Source of the DNA: Marinilabiliaceae bacterium UBA5488
GTDB taxonomy: Bacteria > Bacteroidota > Bacteroidia > Bacteroidales > Marinilabiliaceae
Assembly: GCA_002427105.1 (NCBI GenBank)
Contig: DIPM01000027.1
Span: forward strand, 33,313-97,312
DNA: 64,000 nt
Direction of reading: 5' to 3'
Below the pieces are notes generated by a model. The model made no database searches and was not told the origin of the DNA. It saw only the letters and a list, made by a program, of their open reading frames with translations. Positions 8,348 to 17,924 of this stretch are shown here, in pieces. How positions within the stretch are numbered: the first letter of the stretch is position 1; each line of letters begins with the position of its first letter. The translations under genes were made by a program, and so were the position numbers.

Positions 8348-8450
8348 GAACAGTACATTTGAACAATTACCGGCACGCTAATACACTCAATTTATAATCC
8401 GTTTTTAAGGTGATGCCTTATCAGGCAGTGAGGGCGAGGGGGCTTGCTGT

Positions 8451-8471
8451 CCTTGGGTCGGAGACCTAAGG
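8451..8471. repeat. Palindromic REP-like element 3
   Basis: 9-bp arms CCTTGGGTC / GACCTAAGG (one G-T pair) around the triplet GGA. It has the same architecture as elements 2 and 4. Confidence 0.45.
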
Positions 8472-8483
8472 TTATGAAGATTT

Positions 8484-8498
8484 GACACCTCCGGTGTC
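8484..8498. repeat. Palindromic REP-like element 4
   Basis: 6-bp arms GACACC / GGTGTC around TCC, 12 bases after element 3. Elements 3 and 4 together could form a REP doublet. Confidence 0.45.
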
Positions 8499-8715
8499 GG
8501 GCTTAATGGTGCTATCTTCCACCTTCTAATTTCTATCTTTCCTTAATCAGCTCGTTTTATTTGTTATCATAGAGCCGGCCTCATAAAGGATTGTTACTTA
8601 AATCAAATAACTTTTACAGTTGATTAAATAAAGCCTGTCTTCAAAATTTGTACTTTTACCTGCTACAATTATAATGGAACAAGGCTAATAAGCGTATATT
8701 ATTGATATTATAGAG

Positions 8716-11451
8716 ATGGATAGTAATATGGAAGTGAGGAATTGGCACGCAGCAGAAAGCTCTGAAGTGCTTAATCTTATTGAGAGTTCAGAAAATGGAC
8801 TAAGTGTTGCTGAAGCAAAAAAACGCTTATCAGAATTTGGGAAAAACCTGATACAAAGGGATAAGGGAGATGGAGTATTAAAGCTTTTATGGGGACAAAT
8901 CAACAATCCTCTTATCTGGGTTCTTATAGGTTCAGGTACCCTGGCCGTTTTGTTGGGAAAAATTACTGATGGACTGGTGGTTCTTTCCGTGGTTGTTATT
9001 AATACAATTATTGGTTTTATTCAGGAATATAAAGCCGGAAAAGCTATTGAAGCACTTGCTGATATGGTTCCGGAAAACGCGACGGTCTTAAGGGATGGCC
9101 AATATACCACCATCCCGGTAGCTGAAATCGTTCCGGGAGATCTTGTGCAATTGGCAGCAGGCGACCGTGTCCCTGCCGATATGAGGCTTATTAACCAAAA
9201 GAACCTTAGTGTTGAAGAAGCAGCTCTGACGGGAGAATCTTTGCCCTCGCAGAAATCTATTGACCCGGTTGCTAAGGATGCAGTTATTGGAGACAGGAAG
9301 TGTATGGTTTATAGCGGTACTCTGGTTACATCGGGTTCAGCCACGGCAGTTGTCGTTACAACGGGTATGCTTACCGAACTCGGCAAAATATCTGATATGC
9401 TAAGTCAGACAACCGACTTAAAAACGCCTCTTACTCAAAAGCTGGAAGTTATAGGTAAATATCTTACAATAGGCATTATTGCAATTACTTTGGTGATTTT
9501 AGTAATGGGAACGGTCAGGGCTACCGGGCAAGGAGTCTTGCTAGGATTAGCTTTGAAAGACAGTTTGATTTTCGCCATAGCCCTGGCTGTTGGAGCAATC
9601 CCGGAAGGTTTGCCTGCTGTGGTAACAATTGCTTTGTCTATCGGGGTTCAGCGTATGGCAAAACGAAAGGCCATTATCCGTAAGCTACCGGCTGTCGAAA
9701 CATTGGGTAGCACTACTGTTATCTGCACTGATAAAACAGGTACTCTTACCAGAAATGAAATGACTGTAAGGGAACTTTGGACATCTTCTCATCATTTGCA
9801 GCTAACAGGTGAAGGCTATAGCGTTTCAGGCGTGTTTATGGCCAATAATGAAGAAGTAAATGAACTGCCCGCAGATATTGAGCTCTTATTAAAAGATGCG
9901 GTCTTGTGCAGTGATTCAAACATCCAGGAGGAAGGCGGTTATTACAGTATTACGGGAGACCCGACAGAAGCGGCGCTAGTAGTTGCCGCAGCCAAGGCAG
10001 GCATTGATCCCGGTAAATTACGTCAGGATTATGCCAGAAAAGATGTTATTCCTTTTGATTCGCAGTTGCAGTATATGGCAACATTAAACGGCGAAACTGA
10101 GCGCAGGATAATTATCAAAGGGGCTCCTGAAGTCATAATGAAGCGATGTGCAGTGCATATTGGAGGCTCTCCATTGGAAATTCAACAAATACTAGCCCAG
10201 ATAGAACTGATGGGTTCTAAAGGTATGCGTGTATTAGCGGTTGCACAAAAGGACTTTAATAAAACAGAGCTGTCAGATATAGGTGTGCAGGACGGCTTTC
10301 AGTTTATTGGACTGCTGGGGATGATTGACCCCCCGCGTGCCGAGGCAGTAGAAGCCATCAAGTTATGCCACGATGCAGGAATTGTTGTGAAAATGATTAC
10401 CGGTGACCATCGGGCTACGGCCAGATCTATCGGTATGGAAATAGGTTTATCTGAGAGTGGGGATGTTGTTACAGGAGTTGAGCTTTCTAAAATGGATGAT
10501 GAAACCCTTAAAGAAACAGCAGCAAACACTAACATCTTTGCACGTGTTGCGCCCGAGCACAAACTGCGACTGGTAAAAGCATTGCAGAATAGCAATCAGA
10601 TAGTAGCAATGACCGGAGACGGTGTAAATGATGCTCCTGCGCTAAAGCAATCGAATATTGGCGTGGCAATGGGCATTACCGGGACATCTGTATCGAAAGA
10701 ATCTGCCGATATAGTTTTGGCAGACGATAATTTCTCAAGCATCAGTGCTGCAGTAGAAGAAGGCAGGAGGGTGTATGATAACCTATTAAAATCACTTGCT
10801 TTTTTACTTCCCACAAATCTAGGGTTAGCATTGATATTAGTTTATGGTATAATGTTTTTCCCTTTCAATCCTTTGACGAAGGAATTGTTGTTGCCAATGC
10901 TGCCAACTCAATTGCTATGGATAAACCTGGTGGCAGCGATAGCTCTTGCTCTGCCTTTAGCTTATGAAGTGAAGGAACTTGAGGTAATGAAAAGACCTCC
11001 CAGAAGGCCGGATGAACCGCTTTTTAACGCCTTTGTAACATTTCGTGTATTCTTCGTGTCAATACTTATGACTGCCGGTACGCTTTTGCTTTTTAGCCGA
11101 GAGTACTCCAACGCGCTTAACGAAGGTATTGAAGCCTCTATTGCCCTTTCAAGATCGCAAACAATAGCTGTTACCTTTGTGATAGTTTTTCAAGTGTTCT
11201 ATATGATAATATGCCGCTCCCTTAAAGATTCGGTGTTTAAAATAGGCTTTTTCAGTAACAAGAAGGTCTTTGTTGGGATAGCAATCATTGTGGTATTACA
11301 TTCCTTATTTATCTATACTCCTTTTATGCAAAAGGTGTTTGGCACAACGGCACTCGATTTACGTGACCTTATGGTTGCCATTGGTGTGGGCTTTTTGATT
11401 TTTCCAATTATAGGATTGGAAAAACTGATAGTTCGAAAGCTTAACAAATAG
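8716..11451 (+). CDS. P2-type cation-transporting ATPase with altered transmembrane ion site
   Basis: 911 residues, normal for P2 ATPases. In order: a cation-ATPase N-terminal domain (about 8-75), M1-M2, an actuator with TGES, M3-M4 with PEGLP (296-300), the phosphorylation motif ICTDKTGTLT with Asp339, a nucleotide domain, the hinge motif TGDGVNDAPALK, and C-terminal membrane segments. The overall layout is that of Ca2+-ATPases. However, the M5/M6 ligands that bind Ca2+ in SERCA-type pumps are largely missing: the Asn in M5 is kept (N701) but the following Glu is Leu704, and in M6 NLV-TD is NLV-A740-A741. The pump therefore probably does not carry Ca2+ in the standard way; Na+, H+ or another substrate is possible. 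It is monocistronic, with the accessory islet upstream. Confidence 0.9.
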   Translation: MDSNMEVRNWHAAESSEVLNLIESSENGLSVAEAKKRLSEFGKNLIQRDKGDGVLKLLWGQINNPLIWVLIGSGTLAVLLGKITDGLVVLSVVVINTIIGFIQEYKAGKAIEALADMVPENATVLRDGQYTTIPVAEIVPGDLVQLAAGDRVPADMRLINQKNLSVEEAALTGESLPSQKSIDPVAKDAVIGDRKCMVYSGTLVTSGSATAVVVTTGMLTELGKISDMLSQTTDLKTPLTQKLEVIGKYLTIGIIAITLVILVMGTVRATGQGVLLGLALKDSLIFAIALAVGAIPEGLPAVVTIALSIGVQRMAKRKAIIRKLPAVETLGSTTVICTDKTGTLTRNEMTVRELWTSSHHLQLTGEGYSVSGVFMANNEEVNELPADIELLLKDAVLCSDSNIQEEGGYYSITGDPTEAALVVAAAKAGIDPGKLRQDYARKDVIPFDSQLQYMATLNGETERRIIIKGAPEVIMKRCAVHIGGSPLEIQQILAQIELMGSKGMRVLAVAQKDFNKTELSDIGVQDGFQFIGLLGMIDPPRAEAVEAIKLCHDAGIVVKMITGDHRATARSIGMEIGLSESGDVVTGVELSKMDDETLKETAANTNIFARVAPEHKLRLVKALQNSNQIVAMTGDGVNDAPALKQSNIGVAMGITGTSVSKESADIVLADDNFSSISAAVEEGRRVYDNLLKSLAFLLPTNLGLALILVYGIMFFPFNPLTKELLLPMLPTQLLWINLVAAIALALPLAYEVKELEVMKRPPRRPDEPLFNAFVTFRVFFVSILMTAGTLLLFSREYSNALNEGIEASIALSRSQTIAVTFVIVFQVFYMIICRSLKDSVFKIGFFSNKKVFVGIAIIVVLHSLFIYTPFMQKVFGTTALDLRDLMVAIGVGFLIFPIIGLEKLIVRKLNK

Positions 11452-11468
11452 CACTAATCAAATAAATA

Positions 11469-11505
11469 CAGTGATTGGTCATAACCTGCTTATTACCGGT
11501 CACTG
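11469..11505 (+). terminator. Weak terminator-like hairpin after the ATPase gene
   Basis: CAGTGATTGG (11469-11478) pairs with CCGGTCACTG (11496-11505), 10 bp with two G-T pairs, 17-nt loop. There is no U tract after it. Confidence 0.35.
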
Positions 11506-11674
11506 CTAATCCGCACCTTGGGCTGACGGAGGCCTCCTAATTGTCTTTATTCATGAACTTTTTTGTTTGTCAAAATGTTATTCTGAAAATGATGTTTTTC
11601 TTCTTTTAGTGTTAAAAAAGATTCAAAACGACAGAAAAAAGACCCAAAAAACATCAAAACGTAAAATAAAGATG

Positions 11675-11682
11675 TAAATTTG
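11675..11682 (+). promoter_or_regulatory. -7 element of the gltBD promoter
   Basis: TAAATTTG fits TAnnTTTG exactly. No good TTG lies 19 bases upstream, which may mean an activator-dependent promoter. It lies 194 bases before the gltB start. Confidence 0.45.
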
Positions 11683-11875
11683 TAACGTTCTGCTTTTACA
11701 TTAATGATTCTTGTAAGAGATGCAAGTGATAGGCAGAAAATCGCTCCCGGGCAAATAGCCCTCTTTCTTCAGAATAAGAACAAGGTATTAACAAGGTGTG
11801 GAACTCTGAATGCCCACTTGATTCGCTGATCTTGGATTACAGCAGTTCTACTTAGCCGGCAAACAAAAATAAGCT

Positions 11876-14800
11876 ATGAATATGCGAGAGAGATTGCCGA
11901 TGGCGCAAGGTATGTACGACCCGGCAAATGAGCATGATAACTGTGGTATCGGTTTTGTGGCAAATATCAAGGGCATAAAATCTAAGGAAATAGTTCGCCG
12001 GGGCCTGGAAGTCTTAGTAAATATGACTCACCGCGGCGCCGAAAGTTCTGACAATAAGTCGGGTGATGGTGCAGGTATATTGATGCAGATGCCTGACAGT
12101 TTTTTCAGAGGCTTAGTACCAGGCTTAGGCTTTGATTTGCCTTCTGCCGGTAAATATGGCTCAGGCTTAGTGTTTCTTCCGCGAAACGGGAAAGATGCCC
12201 TTGCCTGTATTGAGGAGCTCAACAGTCAACTTGAGTCTGAAGGTTTGATACTAATAGGATATAGGGATGTTCCTGTTGACAATCGTGCACTTGGCGATAT
12301 TGCGCGAAGCAATGAGCCGATGATCAGGCAAATATTTGTAGGTGGCGATTATGAGCAAGACTTACTTGAACGTAAGCTATATATTGCGCGAAAAGTAACT
12401 GAGGGAAAAATCCGAAATTCCTCACTTAAACAAAAATCTCACTTCTATATCGTCAGCCTTTCAAGCAAAGTATTTATTTATAAAGGAATGTTGACGCCGG
12501 GGCAGTTGGGTGAATACTTTCTTGACTTGCAGCATCCTGAGATTTCAAGTGCTATTGCTCTTGTTCATTCCCGCTTTAGTACCAATACCTTTCCTACCTG
12601 GGATTTGGCTCAACCTTTCCGCATGATAGCGCATAATGGTGAGATTAACACAATAAAAGGCAACCGCTTATGGATGGAGGCACGTGAAGGGCTTCTGGAG
12701 TCTGATTTGTTTGGCGATGATTTGAAAAAGCTTTTCCCGGTTATTGAGCCCGGTAAAAGTGATTCAGCTTCGCTCGATAATGTGCTTGAGTTTCTCTTTA
12801 TGACCGGGCGCAGCCTTCCGCATGCACTTACTATGCTTATTCCGGAATCGTGGAACGACAAGAATCCTATCCCGCCAAGTTTGAAAGCCTATTACGAATA
12901 TCACAGCACAATAATGGAGCCATGGGACGGGCCTGCCTCCATTCTCTTCTCTGACGGTCGTTATATCGGCGGAACACTTGACAGAAACGGCTTGCGCCCC
13001 TCGCGCTATGTGATTACAAAAAATGATATGATAGTAATGGGCTCTGAAGTTGGAGTCCAGGTCTTCCCACCCGACGAAATAGTAAAGAAAGGTCGCTTGC
13101 GGCCTGGCAAGCTCTTGCTTGTAGATACCCAGCTTGGAATTATTATTCCTGACGAAGAGACCAAGTCTCAGCTCTCGCGCCTGCATCCTTACGAAAACTG
13201 GCTTAAGGAAAATAGAATAAGATTAGACGATATTAAAGTGAAACAGCGTGTTTCGTCATCTTTGGGCAATAAGTTTGATATTTACCTTAAGGCTTTCGGA
13301 TATAATAAGGAAGATGTTGAGCAGATAATTTTTCCGATGGCCACCTCGGCCAATGAGCCTATTGGTTCGATGGGAAATGATACGCCTATGGCTGCCTTAT
13401 CGGCTAAGCCTCAAAGGCTCTTTTCTTATTTTCGTCAGCTTTTCGCACAAGTCACAAATCCTGCCATCGACCCTATTCGCGAGAGTCTGGTCATGGCGCT
13501 GACAAGCTATATCGGGTCGGTTTCTAAAAATTTGTTGATTGAAACTCCGGCTCAATGCCGTTCTATCAAGTTTACTTCGCCTGTGGTAACCAATACGGAC
13601 CTGGGTAAGATAAAAGACTTCAGGCGTGAGGAGTTTAGCCATGTCACTCTTCCTATGACCTTTAAGCTCAAGGATGGAGGCCGCGGTCTTCGCACGGCGC
13701 TTGACGCGATCTGTGTGGCAGCAGCCAAGGCCGTTGATGAGGGCAATAATTACATAATATTGAGTGACAGGGATATTTCTGCCGAGATGGCTGCCATTCC
13801 ATCATTGCTGGCTACATCTGCTGTTCATCATCATCTTGTCAGGGCTAAAAAGAGGATGCAGGTAGGGCTGATAATCGAAACCGGAGAAGCTCGTGAAGTC
13901 ATGCATTTTGCCCTGCTTTTGGGATATGGAGCCAGCGTTATTAATCCCTATCTGTGTTTTGCCTCTATTGATGAGATGGTGAAGTTAGGAAAGATAAAGA
14001 TGGACTATGATGAGGCTCGCGAGAACTATATCAAGGCCGTAGATAAAGGTCTGATGAAAATCCTTTCCAAGATGGGGATTTCGACCCTTCGAAGTTACCA
14101 TGGAGCTCAATTGTTTGAAGCTGTTGGATTAGCCGGGGAAGTAATTGATAATTATTTCACGGGAACTCCTTCGCGTATTGGCGGAGTGGGCTTCGATGAG
14201 CTTGCCCGTGAGGCGCAAATGTTTCACGAGGCGGCCTTCGATGAAATGAGTGAAGAAGGGCTTTTGGACAGTTTTGGCGTTTATTCTTTCCGCAAATACG
14301 GCGAAAAGCACGCTTGGAATCCCGAAACAGTAGGAATGCTGCAGTGGGCAACTTCCGAAAATGATTATTTGAAATTCAAAGAATATTCCCGTAGGGTTGA
14401 TGAGGACAATCGCAGTCCCCTGTTTTTGCGAGGTCTTCTTAAGCTAAAGGAGGCAAAGCCTATTGATATTAATGAGGTAGAGCCGCCTGAAGTTATAATG
14501 AAGCGCTTTGTTACCGGAGCTATGTCGTACGGGTCAATATCCAAAGAGGCTCACGAAGCTCTGGCTCTGGCTATGAATAAAATTGGAGGCCGTAGCAATA
14601 CGGGTGAAGGAGGTGAAGATGCGGGCAGGTTTAAGTCAAATGCCCGCAGCGCAATTAAGCAAGTTGCCAGTGGTCGTTTTGGGGTTACTAATAACTATCT
14701 GGTAAATGCTGATGAACTCCAGATAAAAATCGCCCAGGGCGCCAAGCCCGGCGAGGGTGGCCAACTGCCCGGCTATAAGGTGGATAAGGTTATAGCAGGC

Positions 14801-16411
14801 CTGCGCAACTCCACTCCGGGCATCACACTGATTTCGCCTCCTCCGCATCACGATATTTACTCAATTGAAGATTTGGCTCAGCTTATCTTCGACCTTAAAT
14901 GCACAAATCCCAGCGCTCGTGTCAGTGTTAAGCTGGTGTCTGAAAATGGAGTGGGCACTGTAGCTGCCGGAGTTGCAAAGGCTCACGCCGACCTGATTGT
15001 GATTAGCGGCACCGAGGGCGGCACAGGTGCCAGTCCTGTCAGTTCGATAAAACATGCCGGACTGCCTGTTGAGCTTGGCCTTGCTGAAGTGCAGCAGACT
15101 TTGGTACTTAACAATCTGCGAGGGCGTGTTAAGCTGCAATGCGATGGTCAGTTAAAGACCGGGCTTGACGTAATAAAAATGGCATTGATGGGAGCTGAGG
15201 AATATGGCTTTGCCACCTCAAGCCTGGTAGTATTGGGTTGTATTATGATGCGTAAGTGTCATCTTAATACTTGTCCTGCCGGTATCGCCACACAGGACGA
15301 AGAGTTGAGAAAGCGTTTTTTGGGCAAATATCACAATCTGATTAATTTCTTCACTTTTATAGCAATGGAAGTCAGGGAGTACCTGGCAGCCTTGGGGATG
15401 AAGTCAATGGATGATATTATTGGTCGTTCTGACCTGCTTGAGCAAGACCCGGAAGTAGGAAATTGGAAGTCGAAGGGTCTTGACTTATCGTCCTTGATAT
15501 ATTTCCCGAAGGAGGGTCATAAATATTCCTTGCGACATACTTCGACTCAAAAGCATAAGATAGAAAACTTGCTCGATCATGAGCTTATTCGTTTGGCGCG
15601 GCCGGCGATTCAGAGCAAAAGCAAGGTTTGGATTGCTCACCCTATTGCCAATACCAACCGCTCTGTCGGGGCTATGCTTTCGGGAGAAATATCAAGAATT
15701 TATGGAGAAGAGGCCTTGCCAAAAGACACTATCAATTGCGCTTTTACCGGTTCAGCGGGTCAAAGTTTTGGGGCCTTCCTTGTAAAAGGAGTGACTTTTA
15801 GACTTGAGGGTGATGCTAACGACTATCTCGGGAAAGGACTGTCGGGTGGTGAAATTGTTGTAGTGCCTCCCGGAAATTCCGGTTTTCGACCTGATGAGAA
15901 TATTATCATCGGAAATACTGTGCTTTATGGAGCTACAAGCGGGGCGGCCTATATTCACGGAGTGGCAGGCGAGCGCTTTGCAGTCCGCAATTCGGGTGCA
16001 ATAGCTGTGGTAGAAGGAGTGGGTGACCACTGTTGTGAATATATGACAGGAGGACGTGTGGTTGTTATTGGGAGTACGGGTCGTAATTTTGCCGCCGGAA
16101 TGAGTGGTGGAGTGGCTTATGTACTTGATGAGAAGGGAAACTTTGATTATTTCTGTAATAAGGGCCTGGTTGAGTTAAGTCCGGTTCATGATTATGATGA
16201 TATCCATGAGTTGCAGCAGATGCTGAGTGCTCATCTCTTGCACACCAATAGCGATAAGGCTCGTGAGGTATTAGTCAATTGGGATTTTTATCTTCCCAAA
16301 TTTGTAAAGCTTATTCCTTTTGAATATAAGAAAGTTCAGCAACAGCAGAAGCTGCGGGAGTTGGAGCGCAAACTGGCAGAAACTGAGGACGCACCCTATA
16401 TAAGGGAGTAG
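11876..16411 (+). CDS. gltB: Glutamate synthase, large (alpha) subunit
   Basis: 1511 residues, the usual size. After a short propeptide the sequence EHDNCGIGF puts the glutaminase nucleophile at Cys23, exposed by processing. The class II amidotransferase domain runs to about residue 430 (HNGEINT, RNGLRPSRY). A central linker domain follows, then the FMN-binding synthase barrel with TGEGGEDAGR and AKPGEGGQLPG. The 3Fe-4S cluster cysteines lie in CIMMRKCHLNTCPAG. The C-terminal beta-helix (GXXG repeats such as LGKGLSGGEIVV) is complete. The enzyme converts 2-oxoglutarate and glutamine to two glutamates, with electrons delivered by GltD. gltD follows 76 bases later and glnN after that, forming the GS-GOGAT cycle. 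The long leader suggests control at RNA level. Confidence 0.97.
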   Translation: MNMRERLPMAQGMYDPANEHDNCGIGFVANIKGIKSKEIVRRGLEVLVNMTHRGAESSDNKSGDGAGILMQMPDSFFRGLVPGLGFDLPSAGKYGSGLVFLPRNGKDALACIEELNSQLESEGLILIGYRDVPVDNRALGDIARSNEPMIRQIFVGGDYEQDLLERKLYIARKVTEGKIRNSSLKQKSHFYIVSLSSKVFIYKGMLTPGQLGEYFLDLQHPEISSAIALVHSRFSTNTFPTWDLAQPFRMIAHNGEINTIKGNRLWMEAREGLLESDLFGDDLKKLFPVIEPGKSDSASLDNVLEFLFMTGRSLPHALTMLIPESWNDKNPIPPSLKAYYEYHSTIMEPWDGPASILFSDGRYIGGTLDRNGLRPSRYVITKNDMIVMGSEVGVQVFPPDEIVKKGRLRPGKLLLVDTQLGIIIPDEETKSQLSRLHPYENWLKENRIRLDDIKVKQRVSSSLGNKFDIYLKAFGYNKEDVEQIIFPMATSANEPIGSMGNDTPMAALSAKPQRLFSYFRQLFAQVTNPAIDPIRESLVMALTSYIGSVSKNLLIETPAQCRSIKFTSPVVTNTDLGKIKDFRREEFSHVTLPMTFKLKDGGRGLRTALDAICVAAAKAVDEGNNYIILSDRDISAEMAAIPSLLATSAVHHHLVRAKKRMQVGLIIETGEAREVMHFALLLGYGASVINPYLCFASIDEMVKLGKIKMDYDEARENYIKAVDKGLMKILSKMGISTLRSYHGAQLFEAVGLAGEVIDNYFTGTPSRIGGVGFDELAREAQMFHEAAFDEMSEEGLLDSFGVYSFRKYGEKHAWNPETVGMLQWATSENDYLKFKEYSRRVDEDNRSPLFLRGLLKLKEAKPIDINEVEPPEVIMKRFVTGAMSYGSISKEAHEALALAMNKIGGRSNTGEGGEDAGRFKSNARSAIKQVASGRFGVTNNYLVNADELQIKIAQGAKPGEGGQLPGYKVDKVIAGLRNSTPGITLISPPPHHDIYSIEDLAQLIFDLKCTNPSARVSVKLVSENGVGTVAAGVAKAHADLIVISGTEGGTGASPVSSIKHAGLPVELGLAEVQQTLVLNNLRGRVKLQCDGQLKTGLDVIKMALMGAEEYGFATSSLVVLGCIMMRKCHLNTCPAGIATQDEELRKRFLGKYHNLINFFTFIAMEVREYLAALGMKSMDDIIGRSDLLEQDPEVGNWKSKGLDLSSLIYFPKEGHKYSLRHTSTQKHKIENLLDHELIRLARPAIQSKSKVWIAHPIANTNRSVGAMLSGEISRIYGEEALPKDTINCAFTGSAGQSFGAFLVKGVTFRLEGDANDYLGKGLSGGEIVVVPPGNSGFRPDENIIIGNTVLYGATSGAAYIHGVAGERFAVRNSGAIAVVEGVGDHCCEYMTGGRVVVIGSTGRNFAAGMSGGVAYVLDEKGNFDYFCNKGLVELSPVHDYDDIHELQQMLSAHLLHTNSDKAREVLVNWDFYLPKFVKLIPFEYKKVQQQQKLRELERKLAETEDAPYIRE

Positions 16412-16487
16412 ATGGCTGAAATGATGGAAGCCGCGCTGTCGGTTTTTATGCGCTGAACTAACAGTTTACATCAAAAATTGAAAGGTT

Positions 16488-17915
16488 ATGGGAAATCCAA
16501 AAGGTTTTATAGAAGTGGAACGCAAAGTAAGCGGTAACCGGCCGGTCAGAGAGCGTGTTGATGATTATGGTGAAGTTGAGCAAGTTCTTGATGATCAGGA
16601 CAGGCGTCTTCAGGCATCGCGATGCATGGATTGCGGTATTCCATATTGTCATTGGGCCTGCCCGGTAGGCAGCAAAATCCCTGAATGGCAGGATGCACTA
16701 TATAAAGGAGATTACGGACTGGCAAGTCAGATACTCCATTCGACCAACAGTTTTCCGGAGTTCACGGGTCGTGTTTGTCCTGCCCCTTGTGAAAAGTCCT
16801 GCGTGCTTGCCATCCACGATGAGGCCGTGACTATCCGTGAAAATGAGGCTTCGACTGTCGAGAAAGCTTTTGAGCTGGGATTGGTTATTCCGCGGATGCC
16901 AAAAATCAGAACAGGCAAGAAGGTCGCCGTAATAGGTTCGGGCCCTTCCGGTTTATCAGTAGCCGACCGCCTAAATCAGGCAGGCCACAGTGTCTGTGTT
17001 TTTGAACGTGATGATGCTCTGGGAGGGCTCTTGCGTTATGGTATTCCTGACTTCAAACTAAATAAAAAGGTTGTTGATCGCCGTATTCAGCTTTTTGAGG
17101 CTGAAGGCATTGAATTTAGGACTAATGTGTCGGTAGGCGAAACGATCAGCGGCAAGGAGCTGTTGCAACAGTATGATGCTGTTGTTTTGGCTATTGGTGC
17201 TATGAAGCCGCGCGACCTGGCTGTTGAGGGACGAGAGCTTGCAGGCGTTTATTTTGCAATGGAGTATTTGAAGCAGCAGAATAAGGTAAATCGTGGCGTG
17301 ACTTTTAATGGAGAGCGTATTAATGCTGCCGGCAAGAGGGTTTTGGTTATAGGAGGAGGCGATACCGGAAGCGACTGCGTAGGCACCGCCAACCGTCAGA
17401 GAGCAGAGTGGGTAGGTCAGCTTGAGATACTTCCCAGACCGCCTGAAAAGCGACAGCCCGGTAATCCATGGCCTTATTGGGCAAATGTGTTGAAAATATC
17501 CTCTTCTCATGAGGAAGGTTGCGAGCGTATGTGGAGCCTTTCAACTCATCGCTTTATCGGCGAGAAGGGCAGATTGACCGGGGTTGAAGTTCAGGAGGTG
17601 GATTGGAAAAAGTTAGATGGTAAATGGCAGATGCAGGAGAAGGAAGGTACCCTTAGGATTATCAAGGCCGATATGGTTCTGCTTTCTATGGGATTTGTTC
17701 ATCCGGTTCATGAGGGCTTAATTACAGAGTTAGGCCTCGAGCTCGACCAAAGAGGCAATATCAAAGTTGACAAGGACTTTGCCACAAGTCAGGCAGGTGT
17801 TTTTGCAAGCGGCGACGCTGCCATTGGAGCCAGTCTGGTTGTTACCGCTATAGCTAAAGGGCAGGAATGTGCTTTGAAGGTGCATGAATTTTTGAAAAAG
17901 CTGACAATAATTTAA
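16488..17915 (+). CDS. gltD: Glutamate synthase, small (beta) subunit
   Basis: 475 residues. The N-terminal part binds two Fe-S clusters through CMDCGIPYCHWACP and CPAPCEKSC. A first dinucleotide-binding motif GSGPSGLSVADRL binds FAD, and a second, GGGDTGSDC, binds NAD(P)H. The C-terminal FAD motif is SQAGVFASGDAA. GltD oxidises NAD(P)H and passes electrons to the FMN of GltB. The ATG at 16488 gives the standard N-terminus MGNPKGFIEVERK. It lies 76 bases after gltB in the same direction, with no terminator between, so co-transcription is expected. A 9-bp stem at 17925-17953 follows before the glutamine synthetase gene. Confidence 0.97.
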   Translation: MGNPKGFIEVERKVSGNRPVRERVDDYGEVEQVLDDQDRRLQASRCMDCGIPYCHWACPVGSKIPEWQDALYKGDYGLASQILHSTNSFPEFTGRVCPAPCEKSCVLAIHDEAVTIRENEASTVEKAFELGLVIPRMPKIRTGKKVAVIGSGPSGLSVADRLNQAGHSVCVFERDDALGGLLRYGIPDFKLNKKVVDRRIQLFEAEGIEFRTNVSVGETISGKELLQQYDAVVLAIGAMKPRDLAVEGRELAGVYFAMEYLKQQNKVNRGVTFNGERINAAGKRVLVIGGGDTGSDCVGTANRQRAEWVGQLEILPRPPEKRQPGNPWPYWANVLKISSSHEEGCERMWSLSTHRFIGEKGRLTGVEVQEVDWKKLDGKWQMQEKEGTLRIIKADMVLLSMGFVHPVHEGLITELGLELDQRGNIKVDKDFATSQAGVFASGDAAIGASLVVTAIAKGQECALKVHEFLKKLTII

Positions 17916-17924
17916 GGTTTTAGA

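Larger units (their letters stand above)
8348..8715. other. Gene-free spacer with palindromes, no toxin gene
   Basis: 368 bases without a credible gene on either strand. Besides the two REP-like palindromes listed separately, it has one small hairpin (TGCCT 8414-8418 / AGGCA 8423-8427), possibly the terminator of the antitoxin-like gene, and an AT-rich stretch before the ATPase gene. No clear -33/-7 pair with correct spacing was found for the ATPase; TACTTTTA near 8650 is a weak candidate. Confidence 0.5.
11452..11875 (+). other. Spacer with weak terminator and long gltB leader
   Basis: 424 bases without a gene. The first part holds an imperfect hairpin (11469-11505); the rest carries a -7 element (11675-11682) and then a leader of about 185 nt before gltB with several small hairpins, such as GGGC-AAATA-GCCC near 11752 and TTCTT-CAGAAT-AAGAA near 11766. 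No known riboswitch consensus was recognised. Confidence 0.5.

Noticed and set aside
8348..8715. Toxin gene partner for the antitoxin-like protein
   Set aside because: No frame of toxin size on either strand; stops are frequent in all frames.
12764..13186. 140-codon antisense frame in gltB and similar long antisense frames in rnr, nrdJ and glnS
   Set aside because: They mirror codon usage of the real genes, match no family and lack promoters.
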